From: Vicia villosa
Taxonomy: Eukaryota; Streptophyta; Magnoliopsida; Fabales; Fabaceae
Direction of reading: 5' to 3'
DNA length: 64,000 nt
Assembly: GCF_029867415.1 (NCBI RefSeq)
Contig: NC_081183.1
Coordinates: forward strand, 18,534,404-18,598,403
Under the pieces are notes generated by a model. It was not told the origin of the DNA, did not search any database, and saw only the letters and a program-made list of their open reading frames with translations. The translations under genes were made by a program, and so were the position numbers. Positions 24,319-37,100 of the stretch are shown here, in pieces (within the stretch, counting starts at the first letter, position 1; every line of letters begins with the position of its first letter).

Positions 24319-25585
24319 ATGGCACAAATTTCCAACTCCTCAGATTCATTGTACAACTTTGTTGTAAGAGATGGAAATGGGATCAAAGGTTTAGTTGACT
24401 CAGGTTTATCAGAGGTTCCAAAAATATACATACAACCCATAAACAACAGAATCAACAAACTAAACTCAAAACCATGTGAAATTCAACCTATTGATTTATC
24501 AAAACTCAATGGGCCAGAACATGAAAAAGTGGTGGATGAAATTGTTAGAGCTGCTGAGACACTTGGATTCTTTCAAGTAGTGAATCATTGTGTTCCTCCC
24601 GAGTTGTTGGAATCACTTAAAGATTCAGCACACTCTTTCTTCAACTTGCCACCAGAGGAGAAAGTTATTTACCGCAATAGTGCGAGTAATACGAGATATA
24701 AAACTAGCTTTGTACCTGAGTTAGAAAAAGTGTTGGAATGGAAAGATTATATCAATATGGTTTATAGTTGTGATGAAGATGCTCTTCAACATTGGCCTAA
24801 TATATGCAAGTAAGTCCAATCTAATATAGCATACATATTAGACATTATAGGTTTTGTTGAATTATTTATTTCTCTCAATTTGCAGGGAAGTTGCACTTGA
24901 ATATTTGAAGTTATCATCCAAGATAGCGAGAGACTTATTAAAAATATTAATTGATAAACTTGGAGTGAAACTAGATGAGTCAAAAATGGAGAGTCTTATT
25001 GGTACGAAGATGGTTAACATGAACTACTATCCAGCATGTCCAAATCCAGAACTCACCGCCGGTACAGTGCGTCACTCAGACTCAGGAACTATCACAATTC
25101 TTCTTCAAGATGGAATTGGTGGATTGCATGTTAAATCGGAAGATGAGAGTAATGATGAAAAAGAAGTGTGGCTTGAAATTCCTCCAATCCAGGAAGCTTT
25201 AGTCATCAATGTTGGTGATGCTTTAGAGGTTTGATATATCTTTAAATCAAAAAATACGACATAGTTAAAATCTTAAAATTGTACTAATGTACTTTGCATC
25301 ATAACTAATAATCCTTTTGTATTTTACTTGAAGGTACTTAGCAATGGAAAATATAAAAGTGCTGAACATAGAGTACTGACAACTTCCACACAATCAAGAG
25401 TATCAGTTCCAATGTTCAGTCTTCCTATGTTTACTGAGAGGATTGGCCCATTTCCAGAATTGGTGAAGAAAGATGGATTTGCTGGTTATAGAGATGTCTT
25501 GTGGCAGGATTATATGGACAACTACTTTAGGAGTTCTCATGATGGAAAAAAGACTCTTGATTTTGCAAAAATCAACTCTACTTAA
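24319..25585 (+). CDS. Fe(II)/2-oxoglutarate-dependent dioxygenase, F6'H/S8H-like, copy 3
   Basis: Exons 24319-24809, 24886-25228 and 25334-25585. The protein is identical to copies 1 and 2 over all 361 residues. The downstream intergenic part carries changes not seen in the other units (around 25959-25979), which shows that this is a distinct genomic copy and not a duplicated read block. Confidence 0.92.
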
Positions 25586-25641
25586 TAATTCTATAAAAGA
25601 GAGTATGAAGTATGTGTTTAATTTTTTAAATGAGTTTTAAT

Positions 25642-25960
25642 TTAGAAGTCAGTGGACAAATAAAAAGTTCTTGTAGTGGAAAGGCCAAGAGGTTAGTGGT
25701 CTTTTAATAGAACTCAGTTGCATCTTAATTCCTAGAATAGTAGTATCTTGGGTCTTTATAAAGACTTTGTTGTATTTTCATTTCAATAAGCAAGAGAGCA
25801 ATATATAAAGTAGTATTTATATCAACAAATTGGCATTAGAGCTAATGGCGAACGTGATGAGTGAAATGCCACTACCACGACTAACAACGTCTAACTACGA
25901 AAACTGGAGTATTCAAATGAACGCTCGTCTTGGATTTTTAGATAAGTGGGAGGTTGTAGC
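25642..25960 (+). mobile_element. Ty1/copia fragment: LTR end, primer site, gag start, unit 3
   Basis: Third copy of the same fragment. It ends in GTAGCACCC here, against GTAACACCC in units 1 and 2. Confidence 0.75.
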
Positions 25961-27148
25961 ACCCATCTAAACCCACCTATATAATTCGCATAAATTCTAA
26001 TAATTAAATTAACACGAATCACAAACTAGAGTGTCACCTTGATAAGAACTTCATAATAAAACGTCCTGCTCTGTAACACGGGTTTTCAAATTGTCAAAAC
26101 AAAATACTTCTTCAATGACAACAATTGTAATTCAAATTCTCATAGCGGAATTCATATTTCAAAACATCTTAAATACCACAACAGATAGTTCAGATCTCAA
26201 AACAATTAAAAGAATGACATTGTTCCAATTAAATGACCCCAACCCCGATGTTACGTAAGAGAGCAAGACCATCTTTATTCCAAATAAAGCGCTAAAAGAT
26301 TTCATGAAACTATCCTCCAAACACCAACGAACTATTCTTGATTACTTGCGCGTTACCCACGTGGAGGTAACATTCAAACAGAAAGGGTGAGTAATTCATA
26401 GTCATTATAGAAGACATAAGGGAGAAATATAGTAGTTATACAATAGGCATCATTAATTATACATATACTAACGCATGTGTATCCTCATACTTCACATATT
26501 TACTCACACCTGCACATCATCATCTACTCACAACATCATCACATAATTCAGTCACATTCCTTAATTAAATCTCACTTATTCACGAATTGTCAAACATCAC
26601 GCAATCAAAAATTATGCAATGTCACAAAGAATGCAATGCTACATGTCATACACCAAATTTGACCGCCTCGAGCATCAACAATTTATTTTCCTTTCCTCTG
26701 TGCATTTAAATTAAATTTGTAGGGTGCATATTTAAAAGAATTATGATTTGCTTCAAATATTCAAAATAATTGTTGCTTATGAGATGCATATTTAAGTTGT
26801 TAAATAGAGAGGTGTATTTAAAAACAAGTATGTATATAATTGGGCTTAGTAATATAAAATGAGGGTGAGTTTATTTATTTGGGTCTGGGAAGAAATCTAA
26901 GAGGGTGTATCTATCAGTGGGCTTAACATTCTAAGATTGTCACCCAATATTAGGTTAAATTATAATATTATTTTGAAGTTTAATAAATCCTAAACAAATA
27001 GTCATTTCTTATTATTATTACTAATATTATCAATAATTATGTTCTTATCATGTTGCAGTATTTTACAAATCTAACTATTTTGCTAAATATCATTGTTATT
27101 AATCTAACCATTATAAATTAATATTTAACAAATGTTATTATAAAAGTA

Positions 27149-27162
27149 TTGACTGCAGTCAA
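27149..27162. promoter_or_regulatory. Palindromic double W-box, unit 4
   Basis: Identical palindrome upstream of the partial gene copy 4. Confidence 0.4.
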
Positions 27163-27316
27163 CAATATTGATTTTTTTGACTTTCATATGTAGATTATTT
27201 TAAGAAGGGGCACATGAGTTATGTCATTTATGGCCATATACATTGGATTCTTAAGACAAAAAAATATTGTTGTTAAGGCAGACGGTGCAAAAAACAAAAA
27301 CAAAAAAATTTTTTGG

Positions 27317-27806
27317 TAAATGAGAATGGTCCTACAAACAAAAAATAATATTGGTAAATGAGAATGGTCCTACAAACAAAAATAAAAAATAATATTGGAA
27401 AATGAGAATGGTGAAACAAACAAAAACAAAAAAATTATATTGAGAAATAAGAATGGTGCAACAAACAAAAACAAAAAACAATATTGGAGAATGAGAATGG
27501 TGCAACAAACAAAAACAAAAAACAATATTGGGGAATGAGAATGGTGCAACAAACAAAAACAAAAAGTAATATTGGTAAATGAGAATGGTCCTACAAACAA
27601 AAACAAAAAGTAATATTGGTAAATGAGAATGGTCCTACAAACAAAAATAAAAAATAATATTGGAAAATGAGAATGGTGAAACAAACAAAAACAAAAAAAT
27701 AATATTGGGAAATAAGAATGGTGCAACAAACAAAATCAAAAAACAATATTGGGGAATGAGAATGGTGCAACAAACAAAAACAAAAAATAATATTGGAAAA
27801 TGAGAG
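27317..27806 (+). repeat. Promoter-proximal minisatellite, unit 4
   Basis: Same organisation as the other units. Confidence 0.92.
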
Positions 27807-28312
27807 TGGATGAGGATGTCGTATATTTGGCCATAGTAATTTGGGGAGAAAGAAAATCTAATTCTTTTATAGGTGAAGAGAAGATGAGATAGTATCGAGA
27901 CATTGAAAGGTACGAAGAATGATAGCTACTATGAAAGTATTCAAATGAATATTTTTTATTTTGAAAGATTAATTACTTAAGGTTTAATTATGTGATTAGT
28001 CTTTACAAATATATCATTTTTTGATATTATCAATACAAATTTTTGTGTTTGAATTTTGTGTAATTTTCTTTTACTTTTTGTGCTTTGTTCTTTTATTTTA
28101 AGGTAAAGAACTATTTTAGTATTTTAGTTCCTCGCAAAAATTGGAGAGGTCAAATAAATTCATAAATAAAAAATAGTATCTATTTAATTTTTTGCTAAAT
28201 TTAATCAAGTCGTATTAGTCCTTATGTCAATATATTTTTAAACCGTTTTTTTTTCTTACTTTTTAACCGTGGCTGAACTCCTTATGTGTATTATTTTTCA
28301 CTTACGAAGACT

Positions 28313-28320
28313 TATAAAAG
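28313..28320 (+). promoter_or_regulatory. TATA box of dioxygenase gene copy 4
   Basis: TATAAAAG, 95 bp before the ATG at 28408. Confidence 0.7.
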
Positions 28321-28407
28321 CATATCACTCATGTTACATTCGTTAATAAGTTTCCTTCTTTCACAACAATTTCCTCTTAATCCAAGCATAAAAAATTGCA
28401 CACTTTC

Positions 28408-28675
28408 ATGGCACAAATTTCCAACTCCTCAGATTCATTGTACAACTTTGTTGTAAGAGATGGAAATGGGATCAAAGGTTTAGTTGACTCAGGTTTATCA
28501 GAGGTTCCAAAAATATACATACAACCCATAAACAACAGAATCAACAAACTAAACTCAAAACCATGTGAAATTCAACCTATTGATTTATCAAAACTCAATG
28601 GGCCAGAACATGAAAAAGTGGTGGATGAAATTGTTAGAGCTGCTGAGACACTTGGATTCTTTCAAGTAGTGAATC
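28408..28675 (+). CDS. Dioxygenase gene copy 4, 5' part only (cut by assembly gap)
   Basis: The first 268 bp of exon 1 (residues 1-89, ending just before the His of the NHCV motif) are identical to the other copies, then the sequence enters Ns. What follows the gap at 28776 is Ogre LTR and does not continue the exon. The missing rest is a property of the assembly; there is no evidence that the gene is broken. Confidence 0.85.
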
Positions 28676-28775
28676 NNNNNNNNNNNNNNNNNNNNNNNNN
28701 NNNNNNNNNNNNNNNNNNNNNNNNNNNNNNNNNNNNNNNNNNNNNNNNNNNNNNNNNNNNNNNNNNNNNNNNNNN
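28676..28775. other. Assembly gap (100 Ns)
   Basis: Exactly 100 Ns, the conventional placeholder for a gap of unknown size. The left flank is inside array unit 4 and the right flank is Ogre LTR, so the true distance and even the adjacency are not established by sequence. Confidence 0.98.
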
Positions 28776-31182
28776 AGACTATGGGCATGAGGAGACTAAG
28801 AGCGCATGGGAGGCCACTAGGGCAAACGATGAATTCGTTTATAAAACGCATACCATTCAAAATAAAATAAACTAAAACCTAGGAAATTTGAAAAATGGCG
28901 CCACCATCTTCATCTTCAACCTCAAGCTTTTTGAATTTCTGGAAATCGTATCTCTCTCAATTCTCAACCAAATCCAAAGATATAAAGATGGATTTTGCTC
29001 GTTTTTGGACGAGGATCATGATAGTATCCTTTAATTTCATTTATTCTAAGTGTAACATAAAATTCGCAAGCATGAACACTAAGAACCCTAAAACTGAAAT
29101 TAAACATGAAATGCTATATATGCATGATTTGATGCAATTGATTTAGGGCTAATGATCTATGAAGGTGCAGAAACCAACTGGTAACTTCATTTTATATTTA
29201 TCATGCGTGAATCATAGAGTTTGAAGCTTTTGAAACTTACCTGAAAAATGAAGATTTGACTCTGATCAAAGTGTGTTGCAGAGCTGTTGCAACGATCCAG
29301 ATAGTTTCAGTGATCCTCCTGGAAGGTGGTGAGATGCTTAACTTGGACTGAAAGTACCCAGAACCTCTTGCTCGACCCCAACTGCAACAGCTTCAAGTGC
29401 GAGGTGCAGATGATGATCCCCCACGCACAGAAATGTTTCAGAGGTCTGGATCACCTCTAAATGACTCCCCTAAGGTGTTTGAATACTTAATTCCAAAGGA
29501 AGAGCTCTGGTTTGAAGAATCCGAGTCTTCTTGCCAAAGAACCTTTGAAAACCTTAAGTATGAAGAAAGAAGAGAGAAAGCAAGAATTATGTTGCTTTGG
29601 TGTGTTTAATTACTGAGGTATGCACTTGTATTTATAGGCAAATAAATGCCGAGCAATTGGACATCGTGAGCTTGCTTAGTGAAGGAAGTTTGGTTTCTTA
29701 AGCATGAAGGAATTCAAAGAATATCCCAAGTGCAATGATGAGCTCTTTGATACCACTCCATAGCCATCGATTTTGCTTGATCTTAGGGGACAATTCTGAT
29801 GCAGAAGTGAGCTCCAATTGGTTGGGAAAAGATTCCTTTGGTGATTCATCAATTTGCCATAAATTCAAAAATGCAATCATTACATTATCACATGCCTTTG
29901 TTTTTGGGAATCTTCTCTAATCCTTATGCAATGATGAATTTGGATGTATGGCATGTCTTCAGATGTATTAGAGGTCGTGTAGCATCACTTAGTGAAGCAA
30001 AATGCACAAAATTGCAAAGTTTCAAATTGTACATGACCTATAATTTCACTTCATGAGGCCAACTTTGAACAAGCATAACTCTTAGCTCAAAATGAATTTG
30101 GAGAAGGTTGAAAACAATTTGGAAAGCCCTAAACATCTACTTTAAATCATTAGTTTATGGTTCCTTCAGAATCCTTTGGAAAATTTGTGAAAAATGAGGC
30201 CAAAGTTGGAAGAAAACTAGGTTAAAAACACTTAGAAAATTTTCTAAGTGTTTATGACCTAAAACTTCAAAATTTCCAAATCTCTTAAATGGTTGATCTT
30301 TTGAAAAAAGTTCCATTGTAAGATGTTGTTTTATTTTGCAAGATCTACAACTTTCATGTTGGAAGTTTATTGAGTTGTGTAGGTGAAATTTTGAGTTCCC
30401 ACAATGCCCTCAAAAACCCTAATTCCCGACTTTTTGCTCCTTGATGATTCTCTTTGAATTTCTTTGGTCAAATGACTTTAATATCCATATATTGATGATA
30501 TTGATCTTTGAAAGTCATGGTTTGACCAAAAATCTTAAAAGTCAAAGGTGATCCCACACAATTGACTTTTTCCTGATAAAGTGAGATTTTGGACTTTTGT
30601 GTGGAATTAAGATCTTCTCCTCAAATGAGTGATGTAAATGGGTTATATTGAGGTAGTAGAGGTTTTTGAATCATGTCTTGAGTTTTGGATCCATGCCCTG
30701 ATTAAAAGTCAACTATCCAGATGAATTAGGTTAAAAACCCTAATTGTCGACTAGATGAAATTGGTGACTGTGGATCTTGAATTGAGGTGTGATGTCTAGT
30801 GGATCTTATTGTATGGATCATTTGAAGATGATTTAAGTCTTTAATAGATGTCCTGGAGCTTTTTAGGGTTTCCCAAAGGTGATCCCTGATTTCAGTCCTT
30901 GATGGGCTCAAAAACCCTAGTCTGGTGACCTGAGTAAACCTGTACTCAGATGACTGGGTGTCTAATCAATCATAGGTGAATATAAAAATGAAGCTTTTGA
31001 GTCTCATGATTGTGTTAGAGACCAGTCCTTCTGTTGATTGATCCTTTGCCTGAGTTTTCTTGTCTTTGAACATCCTTGATTAAATGCCAGATGAAGGAGT
31101 GACTACTCTGGGTACTTGCTTTGACCTGATGAAAATCCTGAAGATATGTCATCTCAAGGGGGTAAAAAATTAGGGTATGACA
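28776..31182 (-). mobile_element. 3' LTR of the large Ogre (partial)
   Basis: The minus strand starts TGTCATACCCTAA at 31182, directly after a polypurine tract. The far end is lost in the gap. Bases 28900-31050 are homologous to 57880-59990. Short open frames here have no conserved counterpart in the other LTR. Confidence 0.85.
29236..29243 (-). other. Perfect 5' splice consensus in the Ogre 3' LTR
   Basis: The minus strand reads CAG|GTAAGT in the element's sense, at a position homologous to 58215-58222. Confidence 0.35.
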
Positions 31183-31198
31183 GATGCCCCTATTTAAG
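31183..31198 (-). other. Polypurine tract of the large Ogre
   Basis: Minus-strand CTTAAATAGGGGCATC lies directly before the 3' LTR start. It is the expected second-strand priming site and confirms the orientation. Confidence 0.7.
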
Positions 31199-31540
31199 TT
31201 TCTTTTATCTGGAGGGAGAGAGATTGATATCTCGATCTCTCCTGCGTGAAAGAGACTTAAATATCAAAGAATGCCCAAATTTTGGGCGCTCCTGAGATGT
31301 TGTAATTGATAAAATCTTTGCATGACTTGATCCCGTTGTCGCACTTGGCGGGGATGAGGAGACAAACTCCTGTAGAAATACTTGATGTGGACTCTGGCGA
31401 ATGGATGGCAGTGTAGGATACGCAATCCATCTTCTTTAACTAAGTGTTGATACTTAGAAAAAGGTAAACAACCTCCCCTTGTTTCGAATGTCCATATCTC
31501 GAAACTGGTCTCAGTCGTGTTTGGACAATATCTCAGATAA

Positions 31541-32172
31541 AGAGAAAATTTCCAAAGGTTTGTTTCCTCATCAAACTTCTCATCAGCACTCGGAGATGAG
31601 ACGCCATTTGATGGTAATAAAGAAACTTCAAAGGTTTTGTTTCCTCATCAAACTTCTTACCAGCACTTGGAGGTAAGATACCATTTGACGGTAAATAAAG
31701 AAACTTCAAAGGTTTGTTTCCTCATCAAACTTCTTACCAGCACTTGGAGGTAAGATACCATTTGACGGTAAATAATGAAACTTCAAAGGTTTGTTTCCTC
31801 ATCAAACTTCTTACCAGCACTTGGAGGTAAGATACCATTTAACGGTAAATAAAGAAACTTCACAGGTTTGTTTCCTCATCAAACTTCTTACCAGCACTTG
31901 GAGGTAAGATACCATTTGACGGTAAATAAAGAAACTTCAAAGGTTTGTTTCCTCATCAAACTTCTTACCAGAACTTGGAGGTAAGATACCATTTGAAGGT
32001 AAATAAAGAAACTTCAAAGGTTTGTTTCCTCATCAAACTTCTTACCAGCACTTGGAGGTAAGATACCATTTGACGGTAAATAAAGAAACTTCAAAGGTTT
32101 GTTTCCTCATCAAACTTCTTACCAGCACTTGGAGGTAAGATACCATTTGACGGTAAATAAAGAAACTTCACC
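31541..32172 (-). repeat. 77-bp tandem repeat in the Ogre 3' untranslated region
   Basis: Eight copies with exact 77-bp spacing (the TGTTTCCTCA anchor at 31561, 31638, 31715, 31792 and so on to 32100). Copies differ at only a few bases. Ogre 3' untranslated regions in legumes are known to carry such arrays, and the pea satellite PisTR-A arose from one. Confidence 0.92.
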
Positions 32173-32254
32173 ATCCCTCCTTTCAACTTGACGTTTTTGA
32201 AGGATCGTCATATGGTCCCGCGCTCTTTTGAGGGGCTAATGACTTTGCTTGAAA

Positions 32255-33190
32255 GCGGACGAACTGTTTTCGGGACGAAAACCCCCATTCATCGACTTAT
32301 GCCGGGGAATCAACAAACTGTTTTCCTAAGAGGAGAACCGCCATTTGTCGACTCTGAAGGGGATGAAACATCCCAAAAACAGACAAATTGTTTAAAGAAA
32401 CTGCCATTTGTCGATCTCTTGAGTGTTTAACAGACAATCTGTCTTTCCTTTGGGAAAGACCGCCATTTGCCAAGGGAATAAACTGTCTTCTACTGGGAGA
32501 GACTGCCATTTGTTGACCCTGCCGTGAAAGAAAGTGAACAAACTGTCTTCTGCCGAAAGAGACTGCCATTTGTTGATTGCTAGGGGAACAAACTGTCTTC
32601 TACTGGGAGAGACTGCCATTTGTTGACTTGCTGTGAAAGAAAGTGAGCAAACTGTCTTCTGCCGAAAGAGACTGCCATTTGCTGACTTTGTTGAGGAATC
32701 TTTAAGTGAAACGAATTGTCTTTATGAAGAAGGCTGCCATTCGTTATTTTTGCCCGAAAAAGTGAGTGAACTGTCTTTTGCCGAAAGAGACTGCCATTCA
32801 CTGACTCCGCTGGGGATCATTTGTCGATCTGCTGGGGAGATTCCAAATTATTTTCTTTGACGAAGAGTGGCATCTCTTGACCCTGCTGGGGAAATACCAA
32901 ACTGTTTTCCAAGAAGAAAAACTACCACCTGTCAATTATGTCGGGGAATCCACACTTCTTGGAGAAGAGAACCGCTCATCGACCCTGTGAGGAATTCCAA
33001 AATGCGAAATAGACTATCTCATCTGAAGAAGATTGTCGAGTGTCGCTCTGCGGGAGAATCTCGGCTGGGGAACTCCAAAAGTGAACAAACTATCTCTTTA
33101 AAGGAGATTGCCATTTGTTGACTTGCTTGGGGAATTTGGGTGTATGAACCTTCTTCATGAAGAAGAAAACCCTTTCACAACTTTGCAGGG
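32255..33190 (-). repeat. Degenerate 60-70-bp repeats in the Ogre 3' untranslated region
   Basis: About a dozen irregular units share the cores AAACTGTCTTCT, GAGACTGCCATTTG and TTGAC-CTGGGGAA. They are much more diverged than the adjacent 77-bp array. The small Met-Ala-Val-Ser-rich frames they generate on the minus strand are repeat artefacts. Confidence 0.75.
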
Positions 33191-34155
33191 GAATCTTGAG
33201 TATATGCCCAAGTAAATTTGGTATTAACACGATCAAAACTTGGCTAGACTATGCTCATTACGCAAATATGGTGTGAGACGAAATGCATGAATATTACGAT
33301 GATTATGAAATGCAATTTGAATGTGAATAGAATTGTCGCGGATGTAAAATCCTATGATACGACTTGAGTCTTGTTGATCAGAAGATGTCCTCTTCTTGTA
33401 GTTCGAACTCTGTTGGGAATACCTGGTTATCAGTTGTTCGCTGTCCGAAGTGAGTGATATGAATTGAAGTGAAGATCCGTCATCGGGAGATGTTTGCAAA
33501 GCGACCTCATGGGGAAATCTTGGTTCCCGGAGTCTCAACCGTTCTCGGAGCAACTGTTTGCATTCTTCCTATTGTTTGTAAACCTCAGAAAGAAATTTCA
33601 CCTTTATTTTTGCAAGTAAATTCATTTTATTTTATGAAAACATTTGTTTCAAGAAAATGACTGTTTAAACTTAAAATGCATTTCAAGAAACTGAATAAGA
33701 CTAGATTTGCAAAGAAAGGCACAAGGCTCAAATTATTATATATGGAATGGTAATCAGCCAAATGCTTGATTCCATGGAGTATTTACAAAGTTGGAAATTT
33801 GTAATTTTCGGGAAAAGGGCTACGATGAAACGTGACGACCGTTATCTTTCCCTTCCACTCCGAGTTGCGCTGTATTCGTGCTTCGTAGAAGATGGCCTAC
33901 TGCTGATGAATACTCCGCTATGGATTTTTGAATGATCAAGTTTGTCCTAAACACAGTTAATTGCCATATGTCCCTAACTTTTGCGTAAACTACCCCTCTC
34001 GGGTTTTAAGTCTACCGGGATTGATTATATTATTTTTTTATGTCTCTAATTTTTGCCTGAACCGCCCTTTCGGGTTTTCGATTCACCGAGACGCTCTTTT
34101 TTGCCTAAGCTGCTCTTTGCGAGTTTTCAACTTAGCGAGCTGTTCTTTTGTTTAT
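33191..34155 (-). other. Remaining Ogre 3' untranslated region
   Basis: Between the repeats and the pol stop codon I see no conserved coding sequence. Bases 33960-34150 hold three weak repeats of a motif containing 'ttttgc(c/g)taa(a/c)' and 'cgggtttt'. Confidence 0.6.
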
Positions 34156-37100
34156 TTAGGCGAAGTATTTCTTGATTGCGTCGACGTTCACAGGACGGGT
34201 GAATTCTTCTCCATCCATAGTCGTGAGTATTAAGGCTCCTCCTGAGAAAGCTCTCTTGACCACGTAGGGGCCGTCATAATTGGGAGTCCATTTCCCTCTC
34301 GAATCTGTGAGAAAAGATTGAATCTTTTTGATTACAAGATCGCCTTCTTTGATTGTGCGAGGTCGAACCTTTTTGTCGAAATCTTTCTTCATTCTTTGTT
34401 GATATAGCTGACCGTGGCATAAAGCTGTCATCCGCTTTTCTTCGATCAAGTTCAATTCTTCGAATCTGCTTTGACACCACTCGGCTTCTGTTAATTTTGC
34501 CTCCATCAAGACTCTCATTGATGGGATTTCAACCTCTATAGGTAGGACTGCCTCCATGCCATATACAAGGGAGAAAGGAGTTGCTCCAGTCGAAGTACGT
34601 ACTGATGTACGGTAACCATGAAGAGCATACGGGAGCATTTCATGCCAATCTTTGTAAGTGATGACCATCTTCTGAACGATTTTCTTGATGTTTTTGTTAG
34701 CTGCTTCTACAGCTCCATTCATCTTTGGTCTGTAAGGAGATGAGTTGTGATGTTCAATCCTGAATACTTTACAAAGCTCCTTCATCATTTTGTTATTCAA
34801 ATTTGACCCATTATCAGTGATTATCTTGCTAGGAATGTCGTAGCGACAGATGATGTGATTCTTGATAAACCTGACGACAACTTGTCTTGTAACGTTTGCA
34901 TATGAAGCTGCTTCAACCCATTTGGTGAAATAGTCTATAGCTACCAAGATGAAGCGATGTCCGTTGGACGCTTTTGGCTCGATCATTCCAATCATGTCGA
35001 TTCCCCACATGGAGAAAGGCCAAGGGGAAGAGAGTATGTTGAGAAGAGATGGAGGCACATGAATTCTATCGGCGTAGATCTGACATTTGTGACACCTCTT
35101 TGCGTACTGGTAGCAATCTGACTCCATCGTCAGCCAATAATATCCTGCTCTCAGTATTTTCCTTGTCATGGTATGTCCATTGGTGTGAGTACCAAAGGAA
35201 CCTTCATGTATTTCTCTCATGAGTACTTCTGCTTCTTTTCTGTCAACGCATCTGAGCAGAACCATGTCGAAGTTTCTCTTGTACAGAACATCTTCATTCA
35301 GGAAGAATCTACAAGCTAACCTTCTCAAAGTCTTTCTATCTTTCTTTGATGCCCCAAGAGGGTACTCTTGCTTTTGAAGAAAGTTCTTGATGTCGTGATA
35401 CCACGGTTTGTCGTCGATGATTGCTTCTACTGTGAAAACATGAGCGGGCCTATCCAGGCGCATAACATTGATCCGAGGAATGTCATTCCAATGATTTATC
35501 CTAATCATGGAAGAGAGTGTGGCTAATGCATCAGCCAAGTTGTTTTCTTCGCGAGGAATGTGATGAAAATCTACCCTGTCGAGGAATGGTAACAATCTCC
35601 TCGCGTAGTCTTTGTAAGGAATTAGCCCTGGTTGGCGTGTTTCCCATTCTCCTTTGATTTGATTGATGACCAAAGCAGAATCCCCGTATATATCCAAGTG
35701 TTTGATTCTTAGATCCACGGCTTCTTCGAGACCCATGATGCAAGCTTCATATTCGGCTTCATTGTTCGTGCACTTGAAAGTTAATCTGGCAGTAAATGGA
35801 ATATGGGTACCCTGAGGTTTAACAATGATTGCCCCAATTCCTCGTCCATAAGCATTGACAGCTCCGTCAAAGATTAAGCCCCACTGGGATCCTATCTCAG
35901 GTCCTTCGTCTGGTAGTGGCTCGTCGTAATCTTTCATCTTGAGGTACATGACATCCTCGTCCGGAAAGTCGAAACTGGTTGATTCATGACCATTGAGTGG
36001 GTGGTGAGCCAGGTGCTCAGCTAGAATGCTTCCTTTCACGGCTTTCTGTGCGTGATACTTAATGTCATATTCTGATAACAACATCTGCCAACGGGCAATT
36101 CTCCCAGTTAAAGCAGGCTTCTCAAAGATGTACTTGATTGGATCCATATGAGAGATCAAACAAGTAGTATGTCGAATCATGTACTGGCGGAGACGCTTGG
36201 CAGCCCAGGCCAAAGCACAACAGGTTTTCTCGAGCATGGAGTAGCGGGATTCACAGTCAGTGAATTTCTTGCTCAGGTAATAGATGGCATGCTCTTTTCT
36301 TTTCGTCTCGTCTTGCTGTCCAAGGACACAACCCATGGAATCTTCTAAGACGGTTAAGTACATTATCAAAGGTCTTCCTTCCACTGGAGGAGACAAGATG
36401 GGTGGTTCGAGCAGATATTCTTTAATGCTGTCGAACGCTTTCTGACAATCGTCTGTCCAGACGCAACTTTGATTTTTCCGTAGAAGTTTGAAAATAGGAG
36501 CGCAAGTTGCAGTCATGAGATATATGAATCTCGAGATGTAATTCAGACGTCCAAGAAATCCTCTAACTTGTTTCTCGGTTCTGGGCGGAGGCGTTTCTTG
36601 AATTGCCTTGACTTTGTCTGGATCTACTTCAATTCCTCGTTTGCTGACAATGAAACCAAGGAGTTTTCTTAAGTAGACACCAAAGGTGCACTTGTTGGGG
36701 TTCAGGCGAAGCTGAAACTTCCGTAAGCGTTGAAATAACTTCGTCAGATTTTGTATGTGATCTTCTTCATTTTCTGATTTGGCAATCATGTCGTCCACAT
36801 AGACTTCCACTTCTTTATGCATCATGTCGTGGAAAAGCGTAGTCATGGCCCTTTGATAAGTTGCCCCTGCGTTTTGTAGTCCAAAAGGCATAACACGATA
36901 GCAGAACGTGCCCCAGGGGGTGATGAAAGCTGTTTTCTCCATGTCTTCAGGTGCCATTTTGATTTGGTTGTATCCTGAAAATCCGTCCATGAACGAGAAA
37001 ACTTTGGATTTTGCTGTACTGTCTACCAACATATCAATATGTGGTAAAGGAAAGTCATCCTTAGGGCTAGCTTTGTTCAAATCTCTGTAATCGACGCACA

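Larger units (their letters stand above)
14789..28675 (+). repeat. Tandem array of a 4,089-bp unit, each carrying one dioxygenase gene
   Basis: Head-to-tail units run 14789-18876, 18877-22965, 22966-27054 and 27055-28675 (partial, cut by Ns). Every feature recurs at an offset of 4,088-4,089 bp. By eye, units 1 and 2 differ at only about seven places (for example homopolymer lengths, one base near 14845, two near 18195), and unit 3 has a few private changes near 25960. The unit phase given here is set only by the flanking Ogre LTR, which ends at 14788, so the true duplication endpoints are unknown. Confidence 0.97.

Noticed and set aside
28396..28875. A 159-codon frame running through the N gap
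   Set aside because: The reading frame crosses 100 Ns and joins a dioxygenase exon to Ogre LTR sequence; it is a gap artefact.
28895..29146. 83-codon frame starting MAPPSSSS near the Ogre 3' LTR
   Set aside because: The homologous region at 57880-58150 does not keep the frame; it is LTR sequence.
31541..32172. CRISPR-like regular repeats
   Set aside because: The 77-bp units are contiguous with no unique spacers, in a plant retrotransposon untranslated region.
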